A stretch of 64,000 bases of DNA. It comes from Adiantum capillus-veneris. Its lineage: Eukaryota > Streptophyta > Polypodiopsida > Polypodiales > Pteridaceae. Shown piece by piece: positions 31,747 to 42,790 of the stretch. Where the stretch lies: positions 97,436,036 through 97,500,035 of the forward strand of contig CM043947.1 of the NCBI GenBank assembly GCA_014529385.2. Direction: 5' to 3'. A program made the position numbers and the translations under genes. Under the pieces are notes generated by a model. It was not told the origin of the DNA. It saw only the letters and a program-made list of their open reading frames with translations, and did no database searches. Numbering within the stretch: position 1 is the first letter of the stretch; each line of letters begins with the position of its first letter.

Positions 31747-33581
31747 TTATTCCTGTAATGTTTCTTTTACAACAGTTGCACGTTGCTCTATAGAATTAAA
31801 ATTGAGATCACTTTGCTCGTTAGATTTGTTAACACTTTGTTTATCAATAGAATTCATTGCACTTTGCATACCATTACTAGAATTCACCACACTTTGCTCT
31901 TGAGATTTCACAATGCTTGGAGACAAGCAGTAACACAAAAAGACTTCATCTATTAAATTTGATTTTTGTAAAATATGAAGCTCGGCTGTACATATAAGAG
32001 GTGTATATGGTATATTTTTCTCACCAAGCAAAAGCACATGTTTACCATTGCCCATAAAGGATAAGGAGTTGTGTTCATAACTAGTGTGCAATGTGTTTCC
32101 CAAACCATGCAGCCACTCCCGTCCTAAAACTATATCAGCACGGTCTATGTTCATAACTTGGAAGTCAAGGGTCATCATATGATCTTGAACAATAAGCTCA
32201 AACCCATGAACTACCGTGTCCCATACTTCTTTATCATTCTGAGACATCTGCTCCACCACATACTTGTGAGAGCAGGGAGTTTGTGTAAGCTTCATTTTCT
32301 TGACTAGCTTATAGTTCAAGAAGTTATGAGTTGCACCATCATCCACTAAAATACGAACACATTGTCCGTTAATAGTTCCATGCATGCAAATCAAATCATG
32401 GGGGCCAAAGGTGGGCTGCCACATTGAAGCAGGCACACAACACTTGTGCTTTTCTTCATATGAAGAATCTCTACAACAAAATATTCAAGAGATGAATCTA
32501 ATGTGAGGCGTTGCACCGTGTGCATGTCCTTTTCTTTGCCTTGCGAAAGAGGACAATCTTTCTTGTTATGTTGGTCCAAAAGACATCTAAAACACAAACT
32601 GTGTTTCTTTGCACGCTCAAAATAAACAGTGTTGAGAGACCCACATGGAGTATCTCGTGATTGCTTAGGCTTCTTAGCCTCTTGTGGGCATGGAGAGGTA
32701 GATTGTCTCTTATTCCTCTTGGAACGTGTGGGAGATCTACCTCGCCATTGGCTCTTAGCCACATTTATCTTAGCAAAAGTATTCTTAGAGTAGGGAACAT
32801 TTCCTTTCCTCTCTTGGTCATCATCATATCTTTGCGCATGGCTGATGGCTCTTCCAAAGTTTTTGGATGTTGGGTCTTGACATGAAGACAATAAGACCCC
32901 TATTACAACCCCGTATCTTTTGAAATTCATCTAGACCTTCTAGTTTTAATATGACTTCCCGATACTTCAAAAGGTATTGTGTGAGAGAGAGGCCAGACAT
33001 GCGGCATGCATCCCATGCTAACCAATTCTTATCTTCTTCATTGGAGTTCAAAAACTCTTTGGAGCAAGAAGCTTGAAACGTAGCCCAAGACGGAGGACGA
33101 GCATCTATTGGAAATGTCATCCACCACTTATAGGCCTTGCCTTTAAGAGATAGACTTGTTTCCACAGCCGTCTTTATATCCGGATGTGTCTCAATCTATG
33201 AATATCACTCCAATTGTGTAAGAACGCATTGACTGCATCCTTGTTGCGATCACGCTCTTCCCCATGAAACTCAGGAATGGTGATATTCTTAAGTAATGCA
33301 TTGCTACTTTCTGCATCTTTTGCAGTAGTTGTCTCTTGGACTCCTTGAGTTGTGCAAGCTTGGTTCCCTTGAACCGTGCCACTTGTGGCTCCTTGGGTCA
33401 TCTCTGAATTCATAAATTTTACAAGTAACTCCGTAAGATTGGTAACATTTGCATTGAGTGTAGAGAGGTTGCTTTCAAGTACGCTTTGGTGATGTTCCAA
33501 AGTCTTGAAAGAAGCCATATCTACAAGCCCATGATCTCCTAGATCATCAACATCATGCATATTAGTGTTAGCAGCACCCAT
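31747..33581 (-). pseudogene. gag-pro: Element K gag and protease remnant (Ty3/Gypsy)
   Basis: Read right to left: gag N-part with IPEFHGEERD; gag core with LKGKAYKWW and a W-TF motif; zinc knuckle CFRCLLDQHNKKDC (CX2CX4HX4C, about 32560-32605); aspartic protease with LVDDGATHNFL and, further on, ADIVLGREWLH (31747-32436, 229 codons open). The catalytic triad reads DDGA where DSGA or DTGA is usual. Frame changes separate the pieces near 33170 and 32830-32930. Reverse transcriptase and everything downstream are absent. The gag and protease style fits the chromovirus-type Gypsy branch more than Tat. A primer-site-like sequence lies upstream at 34368-34379. Confidence 0.82.
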
Positions 33582-34367
33582 GGTGCCCTAATTTTGATCT
33601 ACGTGCTCAAAATCAAACGTGTGTAGGTGGGATATCCTTACTGGCCATGGTAAACACACACTAATGTAAAGAGATTAAAAAAAATTAACAACTTGTATCT
33701 TGAGAAATTGAAGTCTTTGTGTTTTATATGCTCTGCAATTTGCGTTGCATGTGAACCTCGCCTTACGGGAATTTGAGCACTTCACTTGTCATTCGTTGTA
33801 AGAACACCTTTGTTGATTCTTCACAAAAACCCGTTGTTTTTGTGAAGGTTTTTGTTCATTTTGAAGGTACCTCCTTGAGAAAAAAAGAATATTTGGAGGA
33901 AAACATACCTTCCTCCAAGAAGTGAAAAGGAAGGGTGAAGCTACTTCTTTGCCGTTTGAAGCTTTCCCTTTCCTTCTAGTTTTTCTTTCAACACAAGTAG
34001 GCTATCTTTCCTTGTTATACACAACAAGGGTCAATAGCTTGATGGTAAAGTGTTGGCCTCTTCCCCTCATGGGGTGGGTTCAACCCTCCTTCATGAAAGG
34101 GTTAAGCGGGCCTTCCTTCACGTCGTGCATGCAACGACGCCAACGGAAGCGTTTGGAGCCTCGGTGCCGTCAAGTTGCCGGTCGAGTTTGCCTTGGTTGC
34201 CCGCTGTGGCGAATGCGATCGACTGTCGTCTGTCCACATGCTACGCACAAGAAAGAGTGCCTGTCTTCTTTTGCTGCACAACAAAGACGTCGTTGTCTAC
34301 AAAACATGGGAGAGAAGTAGAGTGTCACACGCACATGCAACCCGCTTTTTGTCTCCTCCCAAAACTA
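33582..34367 (-). other. Leader of element K, with a tRNA-like segment
   Basis: Lies between the presumed primer site and gag. No coding frame is convincing. It contains a tRNA-like box A/box B pair at 34035-34087. Confidence 0.45.
34029..34095 (+). repeat. tRNA-like segment (possible SINE head)
   Basis: TAGCTTGATGGT resembles Pol III box A and GGTTCAACCCT resembles box B, about 31 bp apart, as in tRNA-derived SINEs. No paired acceptor stem, poly(A) tail or target duplication is evident. Confidence 0.35.
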
Positions 34368-34379
34368 GCTTGGATACCA
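34368..34379 (-). promoter_or_regulatory. Candidate primer-binding site of element K
   Basis: Minus-strand TGGTATCCAAGC matches the iMet site at 10 of 12 positions. The next plus-strand bases (TGAAAGGG from 34381) could be the LTR edge, but the LTR would be cut short by 34444. Confidence 0.45.
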
Positions 34380-34443
34380 GTGAAAGGGTAGTGGTAATGC
34401 GTGTGCTAGTCTCCACCCAACCCTACTATCTTATAGCCTCCCC

Positions 34444-35104
34444 CTAGAGTACACACTGTCCAGTTGTGCCGGTGGCCTTGCCCATAGGACCCATGTCCTT
34501 ACATTTGTGTTGTCCCATAGGTTGTCCTTGTCTTGGCCGTCTCATAGGAATCCTTTGCATGTTATTCATCATATCATTCATGTGCTTAATCATGGCCTCT
34601 ATAGCATTGACAAGAGCTGCGATAGTTGGTCCTACTTGTGTTGGAAATGTAGATGTGGCTTGCTCGCTTTGTGTGTCCTTATTAACAATGCTTTTCTCAT
34701 AGTAAATCTCACAATTATTACTCAAGTCAATTGCATCTAGGCTACATGCTTCCCAACTTGCATGTTTTCTACTATAAAAAATGGCATTCAAATCCTTATT
34801 AAGCAATCCTTGTAGGAACAATGAGACTAGCCTCTCCTTGGTATCTACGGAAATCTATCAATGTATTGCCTCATCTGACTCACACAATCTCTCATGGTTT
34901 CTCCTTATTCTTGTTTGACGCTCTAGATTTGTGCCATGGTGCTATGCTTGATTTCCATTTTTTAAGCAAGCAGCAACAAATCTGATTGCCAAAGTCCATA
35001 GATCAGTTGTTGATCTAGGAGGTATGTCTTGGAACGAAGTCAAATCCTTGTCCTCCAAAGTCATCCCAAACTCCTCAAGTTGCATATGGAAGTCTGTTAT
35101 ATGT
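34444..35104 (-). pseudogene. gag: Gag fragment (Ty3/Gypsy), minus strand
   Basis: A 125-codon frame contains FLQGLLNKDLNAIFYSRK and LSNNCEIYYEK, which parallels the gag of element F (FIQGLRNADL, then YLVDNCAVYKE). Upstream a decayed frame has EEFGMTLEDKD. A knuckle is not visible, and the fragment ends at a purine-rich ctagggggagg. It is broken off at 35104 by the Tat-4 insertion. Confidence 0.65.
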
Positions 35105-36375
35105 TGTTAGGAATTTTTTGGATGAGCATAAAGCCAGTAAATCATGCCAAAAAGCTTGCTAACTAGCCCCATGTATATATGTGTACACAGTGCTTCGAGT
35201 CTTGGGAGTGATCATGTAAAAATTCATGTATAAAGGCTTGGTTTTTCCGGGCTTTTTTATCAAAGTTTTGGGTTGTTTGAGTTCCCAAAAAAGGGTTTTC
35301 AATAAGTATTTTCAATTGTGCTTTATAGCTTGTGAATCGGACTTGTACATCATGAGTGATGTGCGTTCGAAGTGGGCGGTCTCGACTTAGAAAGTGGTTG
35401 CAGCTGCATGCGACAAAGGAAACTGGGCCAACTTGATGATTTAAATTAGAAATGATGACATTTAAATTTCTGGAAGTAGCCGAAGTAATGGGCCTCGAGT
35501 CGTGCATTATGGCACCGCATTCGGTGGCCGATGAGATGCACTATGCTCCTAGGAAGTTGGTCTTGAGAGGAGGTGGAACTGAGAATTTTCTATGGGGAGA
35601 GGAGGAAGTTGGAGAAGTGAGGGAGGAGGATGCCATGTTGTACTGAGAAATCCCACATAGGGGAAAGTGGGCTCAAAGGAAGGGGAGGATGGGGAAGGCT
35701 CTATTGTTGAGTCAAGTGAGAGAAAGGAGCTCTCTCCTCTTGGGCTATTAGGGGCTTGTGGGCTTCTTGGGGAAGGAGAGGTGCCCTTTTGCCTTCACAC
35801 CAGCCTGCCCAAGCACCTGGCCCTCAATTTGGTCCTTGGATAATTTTTTTTGAGAGCTCATTTTTGAGCATAAGAGAGGACACCTTCAACTTCGAATGGT
35901 CACATCCCTCTCATCTTTTATCTGTTTTTAGCACATAGATGATCTACTGAAATCTACTTTAAATGAGCTACATCTTTATGTCCTTGGTTTCTCCTAATTT
36001 CAAGTGTGCTTTGTGCTAGAAGGTTTCTTCATAAATCTTTGCAGGTGCTTATCACAGGTGGTTTTAGCGGTGTAGTAGCTCTTCTTTTTGACGATGTGAC
36101 TCGTGATAGGCTATAGCGGCACTCATTTTTCTTGTCATTTTTGTGCCCCCATTTAGGGTCAAGTGCTCATGTGCTCCAATTGTTGTGAAACATGTCTATT
36201 ATACATGCAGAGAATGTAAAGGGGATGTGGGTCCTTATGGACAACCGCCTATGTATGTGCAAATTGTGGACAACACTTGAGGCGGTTTCTTAATTGGATT
36301 GCAGTCTTTGGAGAGTTGTGAGGTTTTGTGAAGCCAAGCACTGGGGGTTGGGTTACCCACTGTGAGGTGGATTAG
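35105..36375 (+). repeat. Tat-4 5' LTR
   Basis: Starts TGTTAGGAATTTTTT; matched by 60353 (TGTCACGCATTTTTT) through shared stretches GAGCATAAAGCC, GTGTACACAGTGCTTC and, at the end, GAAGCCAAGCACTGGGGG. It has a segment near 35670-35850 and one near 36080-36330 that the other LTR lacks. Confidence 0.8.
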
Positions 36376-36419
36376 GTATTGAAGCTATACATCAACATCC
36401 CTTGAACTTACGACATCAC

Positions 36420-37885
36420 ATGAAAGAGTTTTTCTAGTAATCGAACAAGTCGGACGAGTTTCCAGAGTTTCTTGGATTCCCTAATGAGGATGCATGGGAT
36501 TTTATTGAGAAATTAAATGTTAATTGCTTATTGTAAAATATACTAGGTAAAGCTATATTATTGCGATTGTTGCAATACATTTTACAAGATGAGGCAAAAG
36601 TTTGGTTACAAAAATATGAAGAGGTGGTACAAGCACAAACTCCAGGGGTGATTTTCGACTACAATTGTGTGAAGCAGGCTTTTCTGGCACAATATACAAA
36701 CATTGAAGTACGTGATGAAGCTTGGCATGAAATTTTGGGGTACACTCAAAAGGCTACAAAAGTGTTGATGATTTTGTTATGCAATTTACTCATTTATGGG
36801 ATAAATGGGCCCGAGCTTTAGGGAATGAAATCCCTTAGCCATGTTAAAGAAAGACCATTGTGTGGAAACTTAAAGGAAAGTTGGAGTTCAAAGTTGAGCA
36901 GAAAAGACCCGCTACTTTCGAGGAAGCAGTCACCATCGCAAGGGAGAAAGAATGGAATGCTCAAAGGCTTAATGAGTATGGGAGAGTGGTCCATGTGCAA
37001 GGTAATGGTGGCCAAAATGAGAAAAATCAAGTAGAGGCTGGAGCCCACAACCTGCTCAAAGCGTTGCGAACAATGAACAATTACCAACAAATTATGGAAG
37101 ACATGATGATCATGATGCAGAAATTATGGCTCAATGTTCTTAGAGGTGGTCATGGTCATGGTAGAGGAATGGCCCAACCATATGAAGATCAACCTAATGC
37201 TAATGTGGGTCATGGACAAGGTGTCTTTGAGCCACAAAGGAGGTTCATCCCTACCTGTTATAATTGTAGTGAACTTGGTCATATTAGAACTTAGTGTCCA
37301 AGGCCAATAAGGATGGGAGGTGATATGTTTCCACTTCCTCAGCAGATTCCTAACAAGGCTAATGATTATGCATTGGATATACGGGGAGATCAAGTTTTGA
37401 ACAGGAAAACCAGGCTTCAACCTCTGGTGGTCATATGGGTATTGTGCGGGTTGAAAGGAAAGATGCAAATATGATGCCCTTAGAAAAAAGAGAGAGGGAA
37501 GGCTATGCTACTCCATGCTCCAGTAAGAAGAAAGGGAAAGAGGAGGGTGAAGATGCGAAAGTTAAGAGAAAGAGAAGACCACATAGACTGTTTGAAGTGG
37601 CAGATTTATCTTTGGGAGAAGGTCAAAGAGTTTACATTTAAAGGACGACCTAATTTGGTGGAAAGTAGATTGTACTTCTGGACAATTGATGAATATGGTG
37701 CCCAAACTTAAGAGGAAATGGCAGTCATTAGTGAATCTAGAGAAAGAGTGGAAGCATGGACAAGGCAGAGTGTTGGTGGTGGAAGAATTACCCGACATTT
37801 GTCTTGTGGTGAACGCATGGCAGAAAAGTGTAGGCATGGGAGAGGCCTACATTGATGGAGGTACTCAAGTTTGTGTTATCCTCCT
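36420..37885 (+). pseudogene. gag: Tat-4 gag and protease start
   Basis: Gag core shows FPNEDAWDFIEKLN and LQDEAKVWLQKYEE, paralleling the gag of Tat-1. The zinc knuckle CYNCSELGHIRT has a TAG just before its last Cys (about 37294). Two or more frameshifts follow. Protease opens YIDGGTQVCVI, with DGG in place of DSG. The frame is cut at about 37880 where the nested DNA begins. Confidence 0.85.
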
Positions 37886-40195
37886 CGAGATTTCTCTTGA
37901 TGGCTTCTAGCTCATTCTTCGTGGCCTGATTTTCTTCTTCTAGGCGGCTTTGCATTACCAATGACCCCTCGACCAGCATCAGCGTTTGTCTTTTCTCTAA
38001 TGTCAACTCCTTTTGGAGCTCCTTCATTTGTTCTTCAGACAGTTCAGTCTCTGAAGTGGTGTGAGTCAAGCTAGCAACTTTGACTCTGGCCGGAGATGCT
38101 CGTAGCCGTTGGATGGTTTGATCTTTTACTTTCATCTGGTCTTTTAGCTAGATGACCTCATCCTGGCTCGTTTCATGCTCTATCTCTGCATTCTCTTTGG
38201 CATTCCTTAGGGCTTCCACCTCCTTGGATTCTTCAGCAAGTTGTAGGGTTAGTTGTCCCTTTCCCTCTCTGCATCTGTCAATGACTTGCTGATTTTCCTG
38301 TATTCTTCTTCAGCTCTTTGAAGTCTTTGACCTGCTGCCTAATTTTCTCGTTCCATCTCCTGGCATCTTTGTAATGCCGTGGCCAGACTGGCTTGCAGCT
38401 CTGTTTGTTTCTCTATCTGCTCTTGGCCCTATTTTTGGAGAGAGTCGACTTCAGCCTTGATCTGAACTTCAGTGGTTTTAAGATTAGCAATCTCACTCTC
38501 TGTGGCCAATGATTGAGCCCGGTTAGCTCATCACCACATCCCAGTCATTGGTCGGTGGCTATAGGTCCATTGTATCAGTGGACATCTCTTTCAATTCCAC
38601 TAACCGCAGGCTTTGCATTTGTTCTTTGGGCCTTGTGCTTGCCAGCTCAAATGGTACTGTAGCTGCCTCTTCTCGAGAGTAACCCGCAGCTAGTAGATCA
38701 AGAAATGTGCTAAACTTTCTTTCCTTTGGCTCTGGATGCTCATCTTTGGGCTTAGCTTCTTCTTTCTGCTCTTCCCCTTTGGTCTTCTCTTGCTTGGAGT
38801 ATTCTTGATCATCAGATTTTTGTCCAGATCCTCCTTTTGTTGGGTTTGTGGAGCACTAAGAGGAGGTGGTGATGACGGTGGGCTAGACTCCGTGCTTGAT
38901 GGTGGAGTTTCTGGCTTTTTCTTGAAATCCCTGTCCGCCTTTGTCTTTCTCTCTCTCTTGGCCTTCCTACTCTTCTAGCAGTTTTGCCATCGTACTTCAT
39001 CCACTTCTCCTTCTGTGAAAGGGACATTTGGGATATTTTCTGTTGTAGCATCTAGGATCTCGAAGTTTTTGATGTAGTATTCAAACCTATCTCTGTGCAC
39101 CCGTCGGAATGATCCCGACATGGCTTCAAGGGATGGCTTCCATAGCTTGTTCAAATCCCCCTTGAGTGCTCTTTTAGCTCTGAAGCTTTCCATTAATCTT
39201 TCTAGCCGTGCCGCTTTCTGTGACTTGGTCTCTTTGATCGGCACTTGTAAACTTTCTTTCTTTCCTTTCTTCGGCTTCCGCGGCTCTTCCAGTACGGTCT
39301 CTAAGCGGCGCTTCAACCGTGTGGCAACTCTGGGTGCCTTGGGTGGTTCCTCTTCTTTATCTTCTTTCAGATTTAGCCAGTCATTCTATGAGGGAGGGTC
39401 AGGCTATTTTCCCTTGGCATGTAGTGCTCCATAAACCACTTTCGTTATCAGCTCACCAGGTACAATGTAAGTGGGATTTTTGTTGCCCATCTTCACCAGG
39501 TTGTCATGGATGTAGGCAGCATAATTTATCACCTTTGGCTTGCTCTTCTGCATTGCCCAGGTGAAGGTGGTGGCAGTGGCTCCAGCCGGCATTCTGTACT
39601 TCTGTGGCCGCTTTGTACACATGTGGAAGTACTGGTTGTAGAGCTGGCTCATGACAGCCACTTTAGGGTTTGCAATATCTTCAAAAGTGTAGTTGTTCTT
39701 CTTTTCGGAGTATACCTTGAATTCATCTCTTCTCTTGGTCACACTATCTCCCTTGTTGGAGATGTCTAGTGCGGCTGCCACCACCCTCTCTGTGATGACA
39801 ATCATGGTATTCGGCTTGCCCTGCAGATCATTGACTCTGGCCACTCCATCTTCTTTGATAGTGGTTACAAATTCTCACACTCTTTTGATGTCAATCCTCG
39901 CTGGCAAAGCTTCAAAGTAGTTATGGAGATCTATCTTCTCTAGGTAATCTCCCATCTTGCTTCTCACAAATTCATTGAGCTCCCGAGGTATCATGGGTAG
40001 CTCGATTGCATTTACTTCAAGATCTTTGAACACGCCTTGGTAGATCTTCAAATCATTGGACTCTAGAAAATCATCCTGAATCCATGTGCTGGTTGGCTTC
40101 AGGGTTCCTTCTGGGACGAAAAATGGCTCCACTTCTTCTAAATAGTCTTTTATTGTCATCCTCTTCTTCTTTGCCGGTGATTTTGCGGCTGCCAT
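37880..40195 (-). pseudogene. Coiled-coil ORF of unknown family with four or more nonsense codons
   Basis: ATG 40195 (AAAKSPAKKKRMTIKDY) opens one long frame. In-frame TGA near 39875, TAGs at 39404 and about 39374, and TAG at 38975 interrupt it, but the same frame continues past each. Domains: basic start, an alpha-helical globular part to about residue 270 (with YFHMCTKRPQKYRMP and LVKMGNKNPTYIVPGEL), a Lys/Arg-rich hinge, a Pro/Ser-rich linker, then, with frame changes, a long heptad coiled coil (38530-37880: ESEIANLK, AALQRCQEMEREN-like, EEEYRKISKSL). It is truncated at the Tat-4 junction. It may be a structural or envelope-position ORF of an LTR element. No family recognised. Confidence 0.6.
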
Positions 40196-41390
40196 GGATC
40201 CTGTTGCACTCAGTAGTCCGAAGTTAGCATTTTTTCCGTATCAGCTGAGAAACTGAGTTCTAACTATCCAAATGACTTGAGAATTGAAAATAAAACTTGA
40301 AAGGAACTAGGAAAAATGTGCATGTGCTCATAGTATCATTCTGGCCAAAATTTATCATTTAGACATCCTACGCGTAGGATGTCTATTTCATCAGTTTTCG
40401 GTGAAACTTGGCAGGCTTGTGGTCCTTGACCTGTTGAACATGGCTATGTGATTGGAATTGGGTTTGGGCATCAAAAAGTGCATTTCTGGGCAGATTCAAG
40501 CTTTAGGCTCACAAATTGGGTAGGATGTCCACAACAAGTGGCAAATGATATCCAAATGGGTTGAAAGTTGATATACAGGCTCCTTGCACCATGGTAATGG
40601 CTCCCCATGAGGTCATTTCTTGCACAATAAGTCAAAATCATGCTGGAGACATCCTACACGTAGGATGTCTTTTTCATCAAAATTACTTGAAATTGGTTCT
40701 GTAGGTAGCCCATGGCATGTGGAACATGGCCCTGCTCTTGGATTTTGATTTGGACAAGATTTGGTGTTGGTAAGAGCATGTGTAGTGTTTTTGGGCTCAA
40801 AAAGTGAATCTTGGAGGTGTTGGGTGCCAAATGTGATGGGAATGGCTTGAAACTTGATATATGGGCTTATGAAGTGTCATAAAGAGATCTGGAACTGAAA
40901 AATACCAGAAGCTGGGAGCCAATTTGGTCATTTAGAAATCCTACGCATAGGATGTCTATTTCATCATTTTTTACATGATCTGACCACACAGATAGCTTGG
41001 CAATGTGTTCATGAGTGTATTGTGCAAGTTTCATGTGATTTCGACAAGTTTTGGTAGGTCCATGGCCCATTATTGCCTCTATGATTTGACTTTGCTTTTT
41101 TCTTTTTTTTTGGTGCACATGAGGTCAATTTTTTTCCAAATGTGATGAAACTTGGTGGCTAGCATGTATAGGCTATTCAGAAGCTATGTGTGATAAGAAA
41201 TGTTAGGTTTGGTGCCCAATTTTGGCCTTGAGACATCCTACGCGTAGGATGTCTCCTGATGAAATTTTCATTGGAAGTACTACTGGTGCATGCCCTGAGC
41301 CCCCTAAGTCCCTTTTAAGAATTATTTCAACAAAAAGGTCAAATAGATAGAAAGAAACTCCCTGTGTGGATTTCAGAGCCTCCGAGCTGT
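40196..41390. repeat. Palindrome array 1: four 24-bp palindromes, period about 286 bp
   Basis: Half-site AGACATCCTACG followed by its reverse complement occurs at 40361, 40647, 40934 and 41231. The first and last are perfect; the others have one or two changes. Intervals are 286, 287 and 297 bp. The intervening DNA is diverged but related (…TTCATCA…GAAA-TTGG…), so these are old tandem repeats in which the palindrome is the best-kept part. It lies directly upstream of the coiled-coil ORF start at 40195. The right edge is cut by Tat-3. Confidence 0.85.
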
Positions 41391-42614
41391 TGATGGAGCA
41401 AAAGATGTTGTGCGCACACTCACACACCCAGACTACTCAACACAACACAAGGAATTTACTCGAATTCCTCACCTCACTCACTACCACTCAAAAGATCCCT
41501 AAAAACTCTACCCACAAGCTCAATTCAAACTCCAAATGCCTCGACCTACAAGCCCTTGCCTGCCCGCAGACACTACAAGGTGAGTCGAGGTGATCAACAC
41601 TTGAAATCATGCTTGATGGTGACCAAAATATACAAGAAAAACCATCAAAAAACCAAAAACTCCATCCACAAAATGCCACTCTCAAACCATTGCAAAAGCT
41701 TCACCAAACTCCACTCTGCTGGACTCTTTGGAGTAGCACCAACCCTAATGGCACCGATACAGGGCCACGTAGTCTTGCAGAAAGCCGCACCTTCTTCCCT
41801 CAATTCCTTGCACACACACATCCATGGAAACCTCAGAACTTCCATAGACTCTCCCAAGTGCAAAATTGAAGAGGGAAAGCTCTCATTCACTCCTCCCTAC
41901 ACTCGAAAATACGACGGGAACGCAACCGGACTGCACTAGAGCACCTGTAGGAACCCTGCTTCCTCCCACACATAGAGGGGTGAAAGTGTTGATATTGCTC
42001 TTTGAAAGTCTTCCATCATCCTGGAACATCATGGCACCGTGAGTGATGTGGCAATTTGAAGCCATTTCACACCTTTTTTGACCATTTTTTGACCTTTTTT
42101 GTCCTAGTTTTGACCCCTGGCGGGCATTTTTCGCTGGGAAAAACCCCAAACAGACTCCAAAATTCACCAAATTTTGCACGCATGATCCTCGATAACCAAA
42201 GCACATTTCCACATCCCCACATTCCATTTTTGACCACTTCTAGGGCGATGCACGTATCACCGCAGATCATGCGGAGCAACTAGACAGTTACCGCATGTGC
42301 CAAACTTCTCGAGCGGGATGAGAGTACCTACACTTGTCACTTGAATTATTGACATTCTAGAAAGCTCAAACACATTATCTAGAGCCAAATTAAACCACCT
42401 AGAACCATATCCAAGGCCCCGATACCCTATCCAGGCATGTACGTATGCTCGACTGCCGACACACAAGCACGCATATTTACAATGTGCACACGTTGCACCT
42501 TTTTTCGAACTTGAAACCACTTTGCAGAACTCTCAAATGCATGTATTTACATCTTTTTGTACATATGATCATGCATATAAATGATACTTTATACACGCCA
42601 AAAGCGATCTATCA
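41391..42614 (-). repeat. Tat-3 3' LTR
   Basis: Plus-strand ends TGATGGAGC...CTATCA. Matches 47514-48720 throughout with scattered substitutions and a small extra segment near 42540. Confidence 0.9.
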
Positions 42615-42632
42615 TCATTGCCCACCCTCTAG
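42615..42632 (-). other. Tat-3 polypurine tract
   Basis: Minus-strand ctagagggtgggcaatga lies directly against the 3' LTR start. Confidence 0.65.
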
Positions 42633-42790
42633 GTAGAGCATTTATACTCAACCAAGAGACTATTTGCATCTGGAACCACATCCCTCGCAAAATATTTCTT
42701 CAGTATATAACCATTTATTCTGTAGCACAAACGTTCACCAGACAATTTTTCCAACTCATAGGTGCCAATAGAAAATACATGCTTCACTCT

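Noticed and set aside
31747-33581. Domesticated host gag/protease gene
   Set aside because: Gag pieces are in shifted frames and the protease end is followed by repeats; there is no sign of a kept full-length frame.
34029-34095. A functional tRNA gene
   Set aside because: Only box-like motifs match; the acceptor and anticodon stems do not pair convincingly.
40361-41254. CRISPR-like array
   Set aside because: Repeats are palindromes 286 bp apart with related, not unique, spacers, in a plant nuclear context without cas genes.
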